Shown: one piece after another, positions 8,623 to 17,034 of the stretch
Layout: every line of letters starts with the position of its first letter
How positions within the stretch are numbered: the first letter of the stretch is position 1
Origin: Candidatus Thorarchaeota archaeon SMTZ1-45
Lineage (GTDB): Archaea > Asgardarchaeota > Thorarchaeia > Thorarchaeales > Thorarchaeaceae
DNA length: 59,167 nucleotides
Direction of reading: 5' to 3'
Assembly: GCA_001563335.1 (NCBI GenBank)
Contig: LRSL01000024.1
Location: 1 to 59,167 of the forward strand
Notes under the pieces: model-generated
Told to the model about the DNA's origin: nothing
Database searches by the model: none
What the model saw: the letters and a program-made list of their open reading frames with translations, nothing else
Translations under genes and position numbers: made by a program

Positions 8623-9468
8623 TTGAAACATATCAGAGATGTCAAGATAGGTGGACTGACGGTAGGATCAGGCAATCCTGTTCGTGTGATGAGTGTGGTC
8701 AATTTATCACCAGAATCATTCTACAAGGGATCCATTGCTGATAGTATTGATAAATTTCATGAGATGATAGAAACTGCATCGATGGAAGGAGCAGATATCA
8801 TTGACATTGGTGGTGCTTCTTCTGCTCCAAAGGAAGTTTATGGTACTTATGATATTTCAGTTGAGGAAGAGCTAAAGAGAGTGACCCAAGCACTTGACTC
8901 CATCAATGTTTCAAAGTATCCACCACTCTCAATTGACACAACATCATCGAAAGTTGCAGCGGCTGCATTGAATCTTGGCATTTCAATGGTTAATGACATT
9001 TCAGGACTACATGGTGATAGCAAGATGGCAGAGCTTGTTGCAGACCAAGACGTTCCTATTGTTCTGATGGCAAACTGTGGTATACCGTGTAAGGATATAG
9101 AGGCGTCTCTAGACTCTTTGAGGGATAGTCTTACTATTGCAGGAAGTGCAGGAATCAGAGAAGAGAACATAATCCTCGATCCTGGAATTGGTTTTGGAAA
9201 ACCTCCGGAGGTGGATGTTAAGATTCTCCAAGAATTGGACCTCTTTTTGAAACTTAATCACCCACTGCTTGTTGGTGTTTCAAGAAAGGCTTTCATTGGT
9301 CATTTGCTTGATGAAACAAATCCGGAAGACCGATTGATTGGTTCAATTGTAGCTACAGCTGTTGCAGTGATGAATGGAGCTGATGTCATTAGAACTCATG
9401 ATTTGAGAGAAACGAAGGTGGCGGTGCAGATGGGAGAAAACTTGCGTAAGTCACAAAGACATGATTAA
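8623..9468 (+). CDS. folP: Dihydropteroate synthase-like protein
   Basis: 281 aa TIM-barrel protein. Family signatures: VRVMSVVNLSPESFYKG (pterin-binding strand 1; the usual N-x-T-PDSF is here NLSPESF), GADIIDIGGASSAP, SIDTTSSKVA, MVNDISG, IILDPGIGFGK and GVSRKAFIG. The enzyme joins hydroxymethylpterin pyrophosphate to an aromatic amine in folate or methanopterin synthesis. The start is TTG with an AGGTG upstream. The divergence at NLSPES and the adjacent MptE leave open whether the acceptor is p-aminobenzoate or an archaeal variant. Confidence 0.88.
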   Translation: MKHIRDVKIGGLTVGSGNPVRVMSVVNLSPESFYKGSIADSIDKFHEMIETASMEGADIIDIGGASSAPKEVYGTYDISVEEELKRVTQALDSINVSKYPPLSIDTTSSKVAAAALNLGISMVNDISGLHGDSKMAELVADQDVPIVLMANCGIPCKDIEASLDSLRDSLTIAGSAGIREENIILDPGIGFGKPPEVDVKILQELDLFLKLNHPLLVGVSRKAFIGHLLDETNPEDRLIGSIVATAVAVMNGADVIRTHDLRETKVAVQMGENLRKSQRHD

Positions 9469-9486
9469 CTATTCTGGTGAGAGAAG

Positions 9487-10200
9487 TTGAAATGGGTTGA
9501 CTGGTGTCCAAAGTACCTAGAAATTGTACAAAGGTTAGACCTTGATTCTAATGCAGATAGAGAGTCTACAGAGATACTCACATCAATGCTTGAGTCAATT
9601 GATCCTGACCCATTGTTGAAGCAACTATCTGATTGCATATCAGGGAAACAAGTGATTGTTTGTGGTGCAGGTCCATCACTGAAGCGCCACATTGAGTCCC
9701 TCATGAAGAGTGAAGATCTAGCAGACTATGTAATCGTTGCAGCTGATGGAGCCACCTCAGTCATTCTTGAACTTGGTCTACATTGTGATGTGGTTGTGAC
9801 CGATTTGGATGGTAATATGGAACATCTGAAAGAAGCAAAGAGTCGTGGCGCTCTTCTCATTGTTCATGCCCATGGGGACAATATTGAACGTGTAAAGTCT
9901 GTTGTCCCCAGTCTAGGAAACATTCTTGGCAGCACGCAGGTTGAACCAACTGACAGAGTATTCTTGTGGGGTGGGTTTACGGATGGAGATAGGGCCTGTC
10001 ATATAGTCTGTGAGTATTTGCCAAAACGAATCATCTTAGCAGGTATGGATTTCGGAAAGAGAGTGGGAAAATGGTCTAAACCAGGGCATAAGGATCATTT
10101 TCCTGCAAATGAGAGAAAGAGGATTAAACTGGAGATAGCTGAGGAGCTCATCTCCAGTCTATTGAAGAGAACTGGAATAGAACATGTATTCCTATCATGA
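9487..10200 (+). CDS. mptE: 6-hydroxymethyl-7,8-dihydropterin pyrophosphokinase (MptE type)
   Basis: 237 aa, TTG start 18 bases after the DHPS stop. Matches the archaeal MptE/DUF115 family: the VIVCGAGPSLKRHI segment (about 55-68), AADGATSVILELGLHCDVVVTDLDGN, ALLIVHAHGDN, and the tail HKDHFPANERKRIKLEIAEELI. MptE makes the pyrophosphate substrate used by the dihydropteroate synthase, so the two genes catalyse successive steps and are probably translated together. The enzyme family was defined in Methanocaldococcus (MJ1634); its presence here indicates archaeal-style pterin synthesis. Confidence 0.88.
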   Translation: MKWVDWCPKYLEIVQRLDLDSNADRESTEILTSMLESIDPDPLLKQLSDCISGKQVIVCGAGPSLKRHIESLMKSEDLADYVIVAADGATSVILELGLHCDVVVTDLDGNMEHLKEAKSRGALLIVHAHGDNIERVKSVVPSLGNILGSTQVEPTDRVFLWGGFTDGDRACHIVCEYLPKRIILAGMDFGKRVGKWSKPGHKDHFPANERKRIKLEIAEELISSLLKRTGIEHVFLS

Positions 10201-10237
10201 CTTATTGTCAGTGTATTCCATGCTTGAAACAGACAGT

Positions 10238-10660
10238 CTACAGGAAACCAGCTTTGATATTCCAGAGATAGCTAAAGACAAGAAAAGCTACACCAGCCAT
10301 TATCATCCCAAGTATCATGAGTCTGGTTGCATATCCTGGCTGGAAGACATACTTTGAGGCATAGTAAACTAGTCCAAGGCCAACAACACCTACAAGGATG
10401 ATCACTGACGCAACGATGCCCTCCATTCCTAATTGCTGGTCAATCCCAGGAGCGATTAGGATTGGTGCACCACTTTGACTTCCTGCAATAGCAGGTGGTG
10501 TTCGGACTAGAGTATAGATGTTACCACCGAGAACGAATAGTATTGCAATGAACATAATACCAAATATGACTGTGTCTGGAGGACGTGTAGGCATTCCAAA
10601 ACGGGGCCTAGTGAGTCGCACTCTTGGTCTTACTATGAATCTCGGCCACCAAGGTTTCAC
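10238..10660 (-). CDS. Probable OST3/OST6-like oligosaccharyltransferase membrane subunit
   Basis: 140 aa with a basic, proline-rich N-terminus (RPRFGMPTRPPD) and three strong hydrophobic segments, about residues 30-53, 78-100 and 113-134. The arrangement (a TRPPD-type motif before helix 1, a loop with PP and Q/G residues, MEGIVASVIILVGVVGLGLVYYA, then RLMILGMIMAGVAFLVFSYLW) resembles the membrane half of eukaryotic OST3/OST6 (TUSC3/MagT1). The thioredoxin-like lumenal domain is absent. Asgard genomes are reported to encode OST3/OST6 homologues; the assignment here is by pattern only. STT3 lies in the same neighbourhood. Alternative: an unrelated small membrane protein. Confidence 0.55.
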   Translation of the reverse strand: MKPWWPRFIVRPRVRLTRPRFGMPTRPPDTVIFGIMFIAILFVLGGNIYTLVRTPPAIAGSQSGAPILIAPGIDQQLGMEGIVASVIILVGVVGLGLVYYASKYVFQPGYATRLMILGMIMAGVAFLVFSYLWNIKAGFL

Positions 10661-10809
10661 ATATTTTACCTCGAGCGGTCCACATTTTTAGTCTGCTTTT
10701 AAGACTTACGCGATATGCAATATTGTACTAGTATTGAATACGTGCGCCACAATGGCTATTTGAATGTGTAATTGATGAAAATAATGAGTGAGAAGCGAGG
10801 AATAAAGAG
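10661..10809. promoter_or_regulatory. Divergent promoter region, OST3/6-like / topA
   Basis: 149 bases between divergent starts. TATA-like stretches CATTTTTAGTC (about 10683-10693) and CTTTTAAGACTT (about 10696-10707) lie close together and could serve opposite strands. GAGGAATAAAG just before ATG 10810 is the topA ribosome-binding sequence. Confidence 0.4.
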
Positions 10810-12939
10810 ATGTCTAGAGTGCTGATCATCACAGAGAAACCTACAGCTGCAAAACGTATAGCTCTTGCTCTGGACGAGAATAATGCCCCAACTGAAGTTA
10901 AGAAACGAGGTGCCTCCTATTATGAGTGCAAGAGAGAGAGCAATAATCTCATCGTTGTGTACGCCCTTGGACACCTATTTGAACTTAAACAGACTGAGAA
11001 GGGGTGGAACTATCCAAGGCTGGATGCTTCATGGTTCCCAAGGTATGAGGTTGAGAAAAAAGCTACTCAAACAAAACCAATCATCAATCTAATCAAGAGT
11101 CTTGCAAAGGAGGTCGACACCTTCGTTATTGCAACCGATTATGATATTGAGGGAAGTCTAATTGGATATCTTACATTGAAGCATGCCTGTAATGCAAATC
11201 CAGAAACTGCTCACAGGATGCACTTCAGTACACTTACTGCATCGGAGATTCAAAACGCTTTTGACAATATGTCAAAAACTCTGGACTTTCCGATGATTGA
11301 AGCAGGTCAGGTAAGACATGAGATTGATTGGCTATATGGTATCAATCTCACTAGAGCGTTGACTCTTGCGATAAAGAATACGGTTGGATGGTTCAAGATA
11401 GTTTCTACTGGAAGGGTTCAGGGGCCGACCCTTTCATATGTAGCAGAGCGAGAGAGAATGATCAATGTCTTTGTTCCATGCCCGTTTTGGATAGTTAACG
11501 TAAAGACTATACATAAGGGAGCAGAAATAGAGCTAGAATATTCAAAGAGACGTATTTATACTAAGAGTGATGCTAAGAGAATAGTAACGGTATTGGATGG
11601 AAGTACTGCTCATGTTGACTCAATAAACAGCAGGACAACTACGCAGCAGCCCTATCCACCATTCAATCTTAGTACTCTGCAATCGGAAGCTTATCGACAT
11701 TTTGGATTTAAACCAAGCAGAACACTTGCCATTTCACAATCACTCTACCTTGATGCACTCATATCATATCCCAGAACAAATAGTGAGAAGCTACCACCAA
11801 CCTTGGACTTGAGGGAAATTCTCAATGGGCTTGGAGAGATAAAGGATTATACTTCAATGGTGAAACGTGTTATAAAGAGAGGTAATTTCACTCCTGTTCA
11901 AGGAGAGAAAAGTGATCCTGCTCATCCTGCAATACATCCTACAGGATCAAAAGCCACAAAACGTCTAACTCCAAGCGAGAAGAAATTGTATGATCTCATA
12001 GTTAGAAGATTCTTAGCCCTCTTTGGTGAAGTTGCAGTAAAAGAACATCTCCGTGCAGACATTAAACACGAGAACCATCTTCTGTATCTTAGAGGGCTTA
12101 GAATTCTGAAGAGTGGTTGGATGGAGTTCTATGGACCTTATGTTAAGACAAAGGAGAGAGAGCTTCCTGAGATATCAGAGGGGGATGCAGTTACATTAAG
12201 CCCTGTTAGCTATGAGGAGAGATACACTCAACCTCCATCAAGATTCAATCCGTCCAGTCTGTTGAAACTATTAGAACGAGAGAACTTAGGAACAAAGGCA
12301 ACAAGAGCAGGTATTGTTGACTCTATCAAGTCCCGGGGGTACGCAATCAATGATAATTTTGAGCTTTCTACATTGGGATACGCGCTCTATGAAACATTAG
12401 AGAAATACATGCCAGACATCCTATCTTCAGAGCTAACTCGTCATCTAGAAAATGAGATGAACGATATCCAGCAGGAAAAGAAGAACAAGGAGGATGTCTT
12501 ATCAAAAGCAAAAGGAGAACTTCTAAGAATGCTTGATAATTTCAAAACTCAGGAAGAAGACATAGGAAATTATCTTGTCCAAGGGCTTCAAAGATATTGG
12601 AGGTCTAAAGAGGAGCTTGGAGCCTGCCCAAGGTGTGAAGATGGTACACTTCGAGTGATAAGGTCTGCAAAGACAGGGAAGAGGTTTGTAGGATGTTCTA
12701 ACTACAGTGAGGGGAAATGTGATCAGACTTTTCCACTACCTCAAAAGGGAGATATATCTCCTTTAGATGCGAAGTGCTCCTATTGTGGCTACCAAATGTT
12801 CCAAGTGACCTCATCACGGAGGAAGTGGGAAACATGTATCAATTGGAGTGAGTGTCCTGGAAGAAAAGACGAACTTAAGGCGCTCGAAGAACGGCGTATA
12901 AAGCAAACAGAGAGTCAAAGGGAGGCGGACGAAAAGTGA
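10810..12939 (+). CDS. topA: DNA topoisomerase I (type IA)
   Basis: 709 aa. Toprim domain at the N-terminus (LIITEKPTAAKRIA; acidic DYDIEG near residues 115-120), then the type IA core with catalytic Tyr320 in LISYPRTNSEKLP, and QGEKSDPAHPAIHPTG further on. The C-terminal 100 residues carry two four-cysteine zinc motifs (CPRC...C...C; CSYCG...C...C). The enzyme relaxes negative supercoils by single-strand passage. No helicase-like domain precedes it, so it is not reverse gyrase. A good Shine-Dalgarno sequence precedes the ATG. The stop overlaps the start of a small zinc protein. Confidence 0.94.
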   Translation: MSRVLIITEKPTAAKRIALALDENNAPTEVKKRGASYYECKRESNNLIVVYALGHLFELKQTEKGWNYPRLDASWFPRYEVEKKATQTKPIINLIKSLAKEVDTFVIATDYDIEGSLIGYLTLKHACNANPETAHRMHFSTLTASEIQNAFDNMSKTLDFPMIEAGQVRHEIDWLYGINLTRALTLAIKNTVGWFKIVSTGRVQGPTLSYVAERERMINVFVPCPFWIVNVKTIHKGAEIELEYSKRRIYTKSDAKRIVTVLDGSTAHVDSINSRTTTQQPYPPFNLSTLQSEAYRHFGFKPSRTLAISQSLYLDALISYPRTNSEKLPPTLDLREILNGLGEIKDYTSMVKRVIKRGNFTPVQGEKSDPAHPAIHPTGSKATKRLTPSEKKLYDLIVRRFLALFGEVAVKEHLRADIKHENHLLYLRGLRILKSGWMEFYGPYVKTKERELPEISEGDAVTLSPVSYEERYTQPPSRFNPSSLLKLLERENLGTKATRAGIVDSIKSRGYAINDNFELSTLGYALYETLEKYMPDILSSELTRHLENEMNDIQQEKKNKEDVLSKAKGELLRMLDNFKTQEEDIGNYLVQGLQRYWRSKEELGACPRCEDGTLRVIRSAKTGKRFVGCSNYSEGKCDQTFPLPQKGDISPLDAKCSYCGYQMFQVTSSRRKWETCINWSECPGRKDELKALEERRIKQTESQREADEK

Positions 12940-13163
12940 GTTCCTGTTCAATTTGTGGTCGAGATACATTAAATGGGAACATCTTTTGTCGTTATCATCA
13001 GGAGGCACTGGACAATCTTCAATCATCATTTGAGAATTGGAGAGAGGCAAGTGATGTAAGTTGGAACGAATATATTCAGTTACTCTGCCAAATAGATGAA
13101 ACTGGTCGTTGGGTGAGGGAGATGGCTGAAGAGATTAAGGCAAAAGATGATTCTTCAGCATAG
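12936..13163 (+). CDS. Small putative zinc-binding protein coupled to topA
   Basis: 75 aa, GTG start overlapping the topA stop by four bases, so translation is probably coupled. The N-terminus has CSICGRD...IFCRYH, a four-ligand pattern (CxxC...CxxH) suggesting one small zinc site; the rest is predicted helical and acidic. I do not recognise a named family. Its coupling to topoisomerase I and the zinc motif suggest a nucleic-acid or protein-contact role, but this is inference. Its last 29 bases overlap the convergent gene that follows. Confidence 0.6.
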   Translation: MSSCSICGRDTLNGNIFCRYHQEALDNLQSSFENWREASDVSWNEYIQLLCQIDETGRWVREMAEEIKAKDDSSA

Positions 13164-13479
13164 ACATGAGTTCCAACATTTGTTCTCGAGTTAGTGAAGT
13201 CATTCCAACAACAAGCATACAAGTCTGGTTTGTCCATGAGGCTAATCTTTCAGCCAATGTTCTTACCAACGTACTTTCAATCTCCGTAGTAAAGAATCCA
13301 ACAGATGTTGGTTCCGAACGACCGCGTCCTGCAGGAATGGCCATGGCAGACAAGCCAAGTCTGAACTGATTTGAATCTGAGATTAGGACTAATATGCCAT
13401 TTTTCATGTTCATAACACGGATCTTGATTGTTCCTGCAGAGGTATCTGCAGAGAACTCTGTTATATCATCAAACTCCAT
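13135..13479 (-). CDS. Possible PAC4-like proteasome assembly chaperone homologue
   Basis: 114 aa, no membrane segment. The pattern GILVLISDSNQFRLGLSAMA, then SVGFFTTEIESTLVRTLAERL, then ASWTNQTCMLVVGM resembles eukaryotic proteasome assembly chaperone 4 (PSMG4): SLFLWVG...LAVAM, a serine/threonine-rich GD loop, and GLAQRLARKTNKQVFVSYN. The length also fits (PAC4 is about 120 aa). This is a by-eye match without a structure or profile search, so the alternative is an uncharacterised conserved archaeal protein. It converges on the topA-linked zinc gene and is divergent from XPD. Confidence 0.45.
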   Translation of the reverse strand: MEFDDITEFSADTSAGTIKIRVMNMKNGILVLISDSNQFRLGLSAMAIPAGRGRSEPTSVGFFTTEIESTLVRTLAERLASWTNQTCMLVVGMTSLTREQMLELMSMLKNHLLP

Positions 13480-13570
13480 AGCTAATCAATAACGGAATGA
13501 AAAGGAAGAATAAATGACTAACGAAAATAGCTAATGGAAGCAACAGGATTATCAAGGCACCGACTGGCAA

Positions 13571-15517
13571 ATGAGTAGAGATCGAATGACTGAAGATTTC
13601 TCAAGCTATATGGACTATTTTCCGTATCCTGAAGCACGTGATGGACAAGAGGACATGATGAAAAGAATCGAGGAGTCGGTTAAGGCAGGTGTCCACATTT
13701 GTTCAGAGGCTCCAAATGGTTTTGGAAAGACGTGCGTGGCATTGAGCAGTGTGCTACCTTGGGTGAAAGATAAGAGAGGAAAGATACTGTACTGTGCACG
13801 CACACACAGACAGCTTGACCGTGTTATGGAGGAACTTGAAGAGATTTCAGGCAACAGAGATGTTTCTGGTGTTTCTTTCCGTGGTAGAAGACACATGTGT
13901 TTGAACTCATTTGTGCTAGAGAATGCTGATTTTGTTGCCCCAATATCTGAGGTATGTGGACAACTAAAGGCAACTGGGAGATGTTCATTCTATGAGAATC
14001 TTCGTCGTGCAGGGAATCCCGAAGATCTTTTAGAAGATATGCCTAAGAAGGTGCTTTCAGCTCCTGAGATTGCGAAAATTGCCAGTGGAAGGTCGATATG
14101 TCCTTATGAGTTGGCAAAACGTCTCGCAAAAGTAGTAGATGTTGTTTCTCTTTCATATCTCTATGTCTTTGACCCTTGGATACTTGAAGTGTTTATTCCC
14201 GAGTTGGAAACAGCTCCCTCAAAAATGGTTCTAATACAGGATGAGGCACACAATGTTCCGTCTACAGCATTGGACTCAGCTAGCGACTCATTGACCATTG
14301 GGACAATAAGACAAGCACTCCGGGAGGCAACAACATACAATGATGAGCCTTGTAAGGATTTCATTCGTTCTCTAGCCAAAACAGTCTTGGAACTCTCTTC
14401 AGATATGAAACAGATTGAGGAAAAATCAGTTAATCCTCGCAAAATAGTTGAAACTACGATAAAGATAGCTAGGCTAGAACATCAACCACAAATACTAGCT
14501 CATATGAAGGATCTGGGAACTAAGATTAGACGAGGTCTTCTAAAAGCTGGGAAGTTTCCACGCTCTTCAATCCACAGAGTGAGCGAGTTTCTAATTAGAT
14601 GGTTACGATGTGTAGAAAGAAAAGACTATGCATTTCTGCTGGCCTCAAGTAGAGGGTATGGAGAGAGTAGGAGGGTTTCATTGGACCTTGTTGCATTGGA
14701 TCCAACATCAGTCACGGAGAACGTCTTGAGTATGGTGCATAGCTCAGTAGCAATTTCTGGAACAATTTCACCATTGGAAGCATATGCTGATATGCTGGGA
14801 TTCGGACCAAATGCTGTAAAAGCAACCTTTCAGAGCCCGTTTGCTAGAAGGAATCGATTGGGGCTAATCATTGATGGTTTAGACACATCATTTCAGAACC
14901 GTAGTAAGACAACCTTTGAGCGCATGGTCGACCATTGTGTGGCTGTAGTAGATGCTACGCCAAGCAATACTGGAATCTTTACCTCCAGCTATTCCATTGG
15001 TAAATCTTTGATTGAAGCTGGTCTCGGGAAACGTCTTCGACGCAAAATGTTCGTGGAAAAGCTAGGAATGAAAGGTGTCGAGAATGACAAATTGATTAAT
15101 GACTTTAGAAAGGAAGGTGACTATGGTGGAGCAGTGCTTCTTGGTGTGCAAGGTGGTCGGAACTCAGAAGGTGGAGATTTCCCCGGTACAATGATGGAGA
15201 GTGTAGTTGTTGTTGGAGTACCATATGCGAAACCAACTCCTAGGATGGAGGCACTCATAGACTATTACGACTCAAGATTTGACCAGAAAGGTAGAGATTA
15301 TGCGTATGTACTTCCAGCGATGACTCGTGCAATTCAATCTGCTGGTAGACCTGTGAGAAGGTTAGATGATAGAGGAGTGATTGTAATGCTTGACCAAAGG
15401 TTTGGTACTCCATATCTTAGTAGATTCATTCCATCTTGGTTATCAGATGTCACTCAAATTATTCCAGACGACCCTGAAGTGACATCACATCAAGTTGAGA
15501 GTTTCTTCATTATCTAG
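13571..15517 (+). CDS. XPD/Rad3-family 5'-3' DNA helicase with Fe-S cluster
   Basis: 648 aa superfamily 2 helicase. Walker A APNGFGKT ends near residue 54; four cysteines placed for the XPD 4Fe-4S cluster lie at 110, 129, 138 and 177; the DEAH box (QDEAHN) is at 224-227. C-terminal motifs include SGTISPL, GGRNSEGGDFPG and QSAGRPVRR. XPD opens DNA bubbles in repair; archaeal homologues are monomers. The start ATG is a reasonable choice, with the family's YFPYPEARDGQ near residue 16. The last codons overlap the convergent RNase H-fold gene by four bases. Confidence 0.92.
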   Translation: MSRDRMTEDFSSYMDYFPYPEARDGQEDMMKRIEESVKAGVHICSEAPNGFGKTCVALSSVLPWVKDKRGKILYCARTHRQLDRVMEELEEISGNRDVSGVSFRGRRHMCLNSFVLENADFVAPISEVCGQLKATGRCSFYENLRRAGNPEDLLEDMPKKVLSAPEIAKIASGRSICPYELAKRLAKVVDVVSLSYLYVFDPWILEVFIPELETAPSKMVLIQDEAHNVPSTALDSASDSLTIGTIRQALREATTYNDEPCKDFIRSLAKTVLELSSDMKQIEEKSVNPRKIVETTIKIARLEHQPQILAHMKDLGTKIRRGLLKAGKFPRSSIHRVSEFLIRWLRCVERKDYAFLLASSRGYGESRRVSLDLVALDPTSVTENVLSMVHSSVAISGTISPLEAYADMLGFGPNAVKATFQSPFARRNRLGLIIDGLDTSFQNRSKTTFERMVDHCVAVVDATPSNTGIFTSSYSIGKSLIEAGLGKRLRRKMFVEKLGMKGVENDKLINDFRKEGDYGGAVLLGVQGGRNSEGGDFPGTMMESVVVVGVPYAKPTPRMEALIDYYDSRFDQKGRDYAYVLPAMTRAIQSAGRPVRRLDDRGVIVMLDQRFGTPYLSRFIPSWLSDVTQIIPDDPEVTSHQVESFFII

Positions 15518-16278
15518 CAGTCACTGGTCAATACGCAATCTAATGAAAGCTCTCCCAGCAGAATCGCTCTAGCTTCGTCTGTAGAGAGCGCTCTTTTGCC
15601 TCGCGTGAACCTCTGTACAAATAATTTCAGCGACCTTACATACCCGACTTTTGGTTCGAGAATTGCATCATTCTCCTCATATGGTCGTCCACTTCGTCCA
15701 GCTATGAGTATTGCTGATGATTGGTCAGAAGTGACACCTCCTGAAAGTGTTGTTCGATGTTCATTTACAAGTTCAATGTTCAGACTAGGGAATTCTTTGT
15801 TCATGGTTCGAAGATACAAAGTCGAGAATAGCCTCGAGCCAGTTCCTGCACGTACTATTGTTTTGCAGTTTGGAAAAAGGCGAGATACATAGGACTCCAG
15901 ACGAGATGTCAAGCGAGCAGCAAATCCAGGAGTTGTGAGTGAGTCTTTGAAAAGTACAACTCCATCAATGACTAGAGCTACTCCAAAACGCATTCCCGGG
16001 TCCACTCCTATTGTAGCAACCACTGGATTGTGAACATCATATAATTTAGCTAGAATCTCGATTGATGTGAAATCTAGATCCATCATTTCATCAACAGTAA
16101 CTACAGTGTCATGATTGTTGGAGTCTTCAAGCGTTGTTACGACTACTTTGGCATCTTCACATCGAGAATCGCCAGGCGGACAGACTTCAAACTTGAGGTC
16201 GAGTTTTTTCAAGAGCTCGATAACAAGATAGAGCACCTTAGGATTCTGTATGGCAATTGCAACCTGCCACCTGAGCAT
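15514..16278 (-). CDS. RuvC/RNase H-fold protein, predicted nuclease-like
   Basis: About 254 aa from ATG 16278 (MLRWQVAIAIQNP), chosen because AAGGA lies eight bases upstream and because the longer frame would overlap RadB. A poorly conserved N-terminal half precedes an RNase H-like core starting at IGVDPGMRFGVALVIDG, with the first acidic catalytic residue in GVDPG. Later acidic positions (ELVNEH, SSDQSSA-type DQ, and DEARA) could complete the site. The C-terminal SLKLFVQRFTRGKRALSTDEARAILLGEL is conserved-looking. The likely role is in nucleic-acid processing. It diverges from RadB over 39 bases, so shared control is plausible. Confidence 0.6.
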   Translation of the reverse strand: MLRWQVAIAIQNPKVLYLVIELLKKLDLKFEVCPPGDSRCEDAKVVVTTLEDSNNHDTVVTVDEMMDLDFTSIEILAKLYDVHNPVVATIGVDPGMRFGVALVIDGVVLFKDSLTTPGFAARLTSRLESYVSRLFPNCKTIVRAGTGSRLFSTLYLRTMNKEFPSLNIELVNEHRTTLSGGVTSDQSSAILIAGRSGRPYEENDAILEPKVGYVRSLKLFVQRFTRGKRALSTDEARAILLGELSLDCVLTSDC

Positions 16279-16317
16279 GATATCGGTCCTTCTAGATATG
16301 CTTATCACAAGAGAGTG

Positions 16318-17034
16318 ATGACAAGAATTCAAGTGGTATTGAATTTGATTCTTCCGTCTGGGGTATCAGTACTTGATCGAATCCTTAATGGCGGCCTTCA
16401 CACCGGAATTTTCACGCATGTTTATGGAGATGCGGCTTCTGGAAAAACCACACTTGCGCTTCAATTCGTAAAAAATGCACATAGACTCAATTTGGGAACT
16501 ATCTATGTGAACTCTGAAAACACATCACCTATAGAACGACTTGAGCAAATGACTGCTCAACCGTTCAGTGAAATTCAAGGTATGGTGAAGATTCTTGCTC
16601 CAAAAGGATTCAATGAACAAGGTGCATTAATTGATGACCTCGAGTTGTATTTACGGGAGGACACGAAACTCGTCATAATTGATACACTGACTAGATACTA
16701 TAGACTGGAGTTGGAAGATAAGAAGACGAACTATGAAAGACATAGGGAATTGAACAGGCAAGCTGGTGTGTTGAAAGGACTTGCAAGAAATCATAAGGTT
16801 GCAGTATTAGTTCTGAATCAGGTAAGAGCGCAAATCAAAGGCATGGATGACTTCGAGCCTGTTGCAAAGAATATCTTAGACTATTGGTCAGATTATACAA
16901 TAAAGTTGCGCGTTGCAAGAGGCCCGGGTGAGAGGATCATTAAAAGAATCATGCCAGAGGGAGAATTCTCTGACGGAAGACTCTATCTCATTAAGAGTGG
17001 GTTATCACCTGACAAGCCCCATGAGAAAGAGTGA
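16318..17034 (+). CDS. radB: DNA repair/recombination protein RadB
   Basis: 238 aa from ATG 16318 (or GTG 16315); the frame is open further upstream, but that part is antisense to the neighbouring gene and lies outside the RadB family length. RecA-fold ATPase: Walker A YGDAASGKTT, Walker B LVIIDTLTRYYR, VAVLVLNQVRAQ, and a C-terminal RIIKRIMPEGEFSDGRLYLI. RadB is the short archaeal RadA paralogue lacking the N-terminal HhH domain, and helps recombination. It is followed by CarS with overlapping stop and start. Confidence 0.85.
   Translation: MTRIQVVLNLILPSGVSVLDRILNGGLHTGIFTHVYGDAASGKTTLALQFVKNAHRLNLGTIYVNSENTSPIERLEQMTAQPFSEIQGMVKILAPKGFNEQGALIDDLELYLREDTKLVIIDTLTRYYRLELEDKKTNYERHRELNRQAGVLKGLARNHKVAVLVLNQVRAQIKGMDDFEPVAKNILDYWSDYTIKLRVARGPGERIIKRIMPEGEFSDGRLYLIKSGLSPDKPHEKE

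Noticed and set aside
16111..16317. Longer N-terminus for RadB
   Set aside because: The added 69 residues are antisense to the RNase H-fold gene, show no RadB similarity, and a start at 16318 gives the usual family length.
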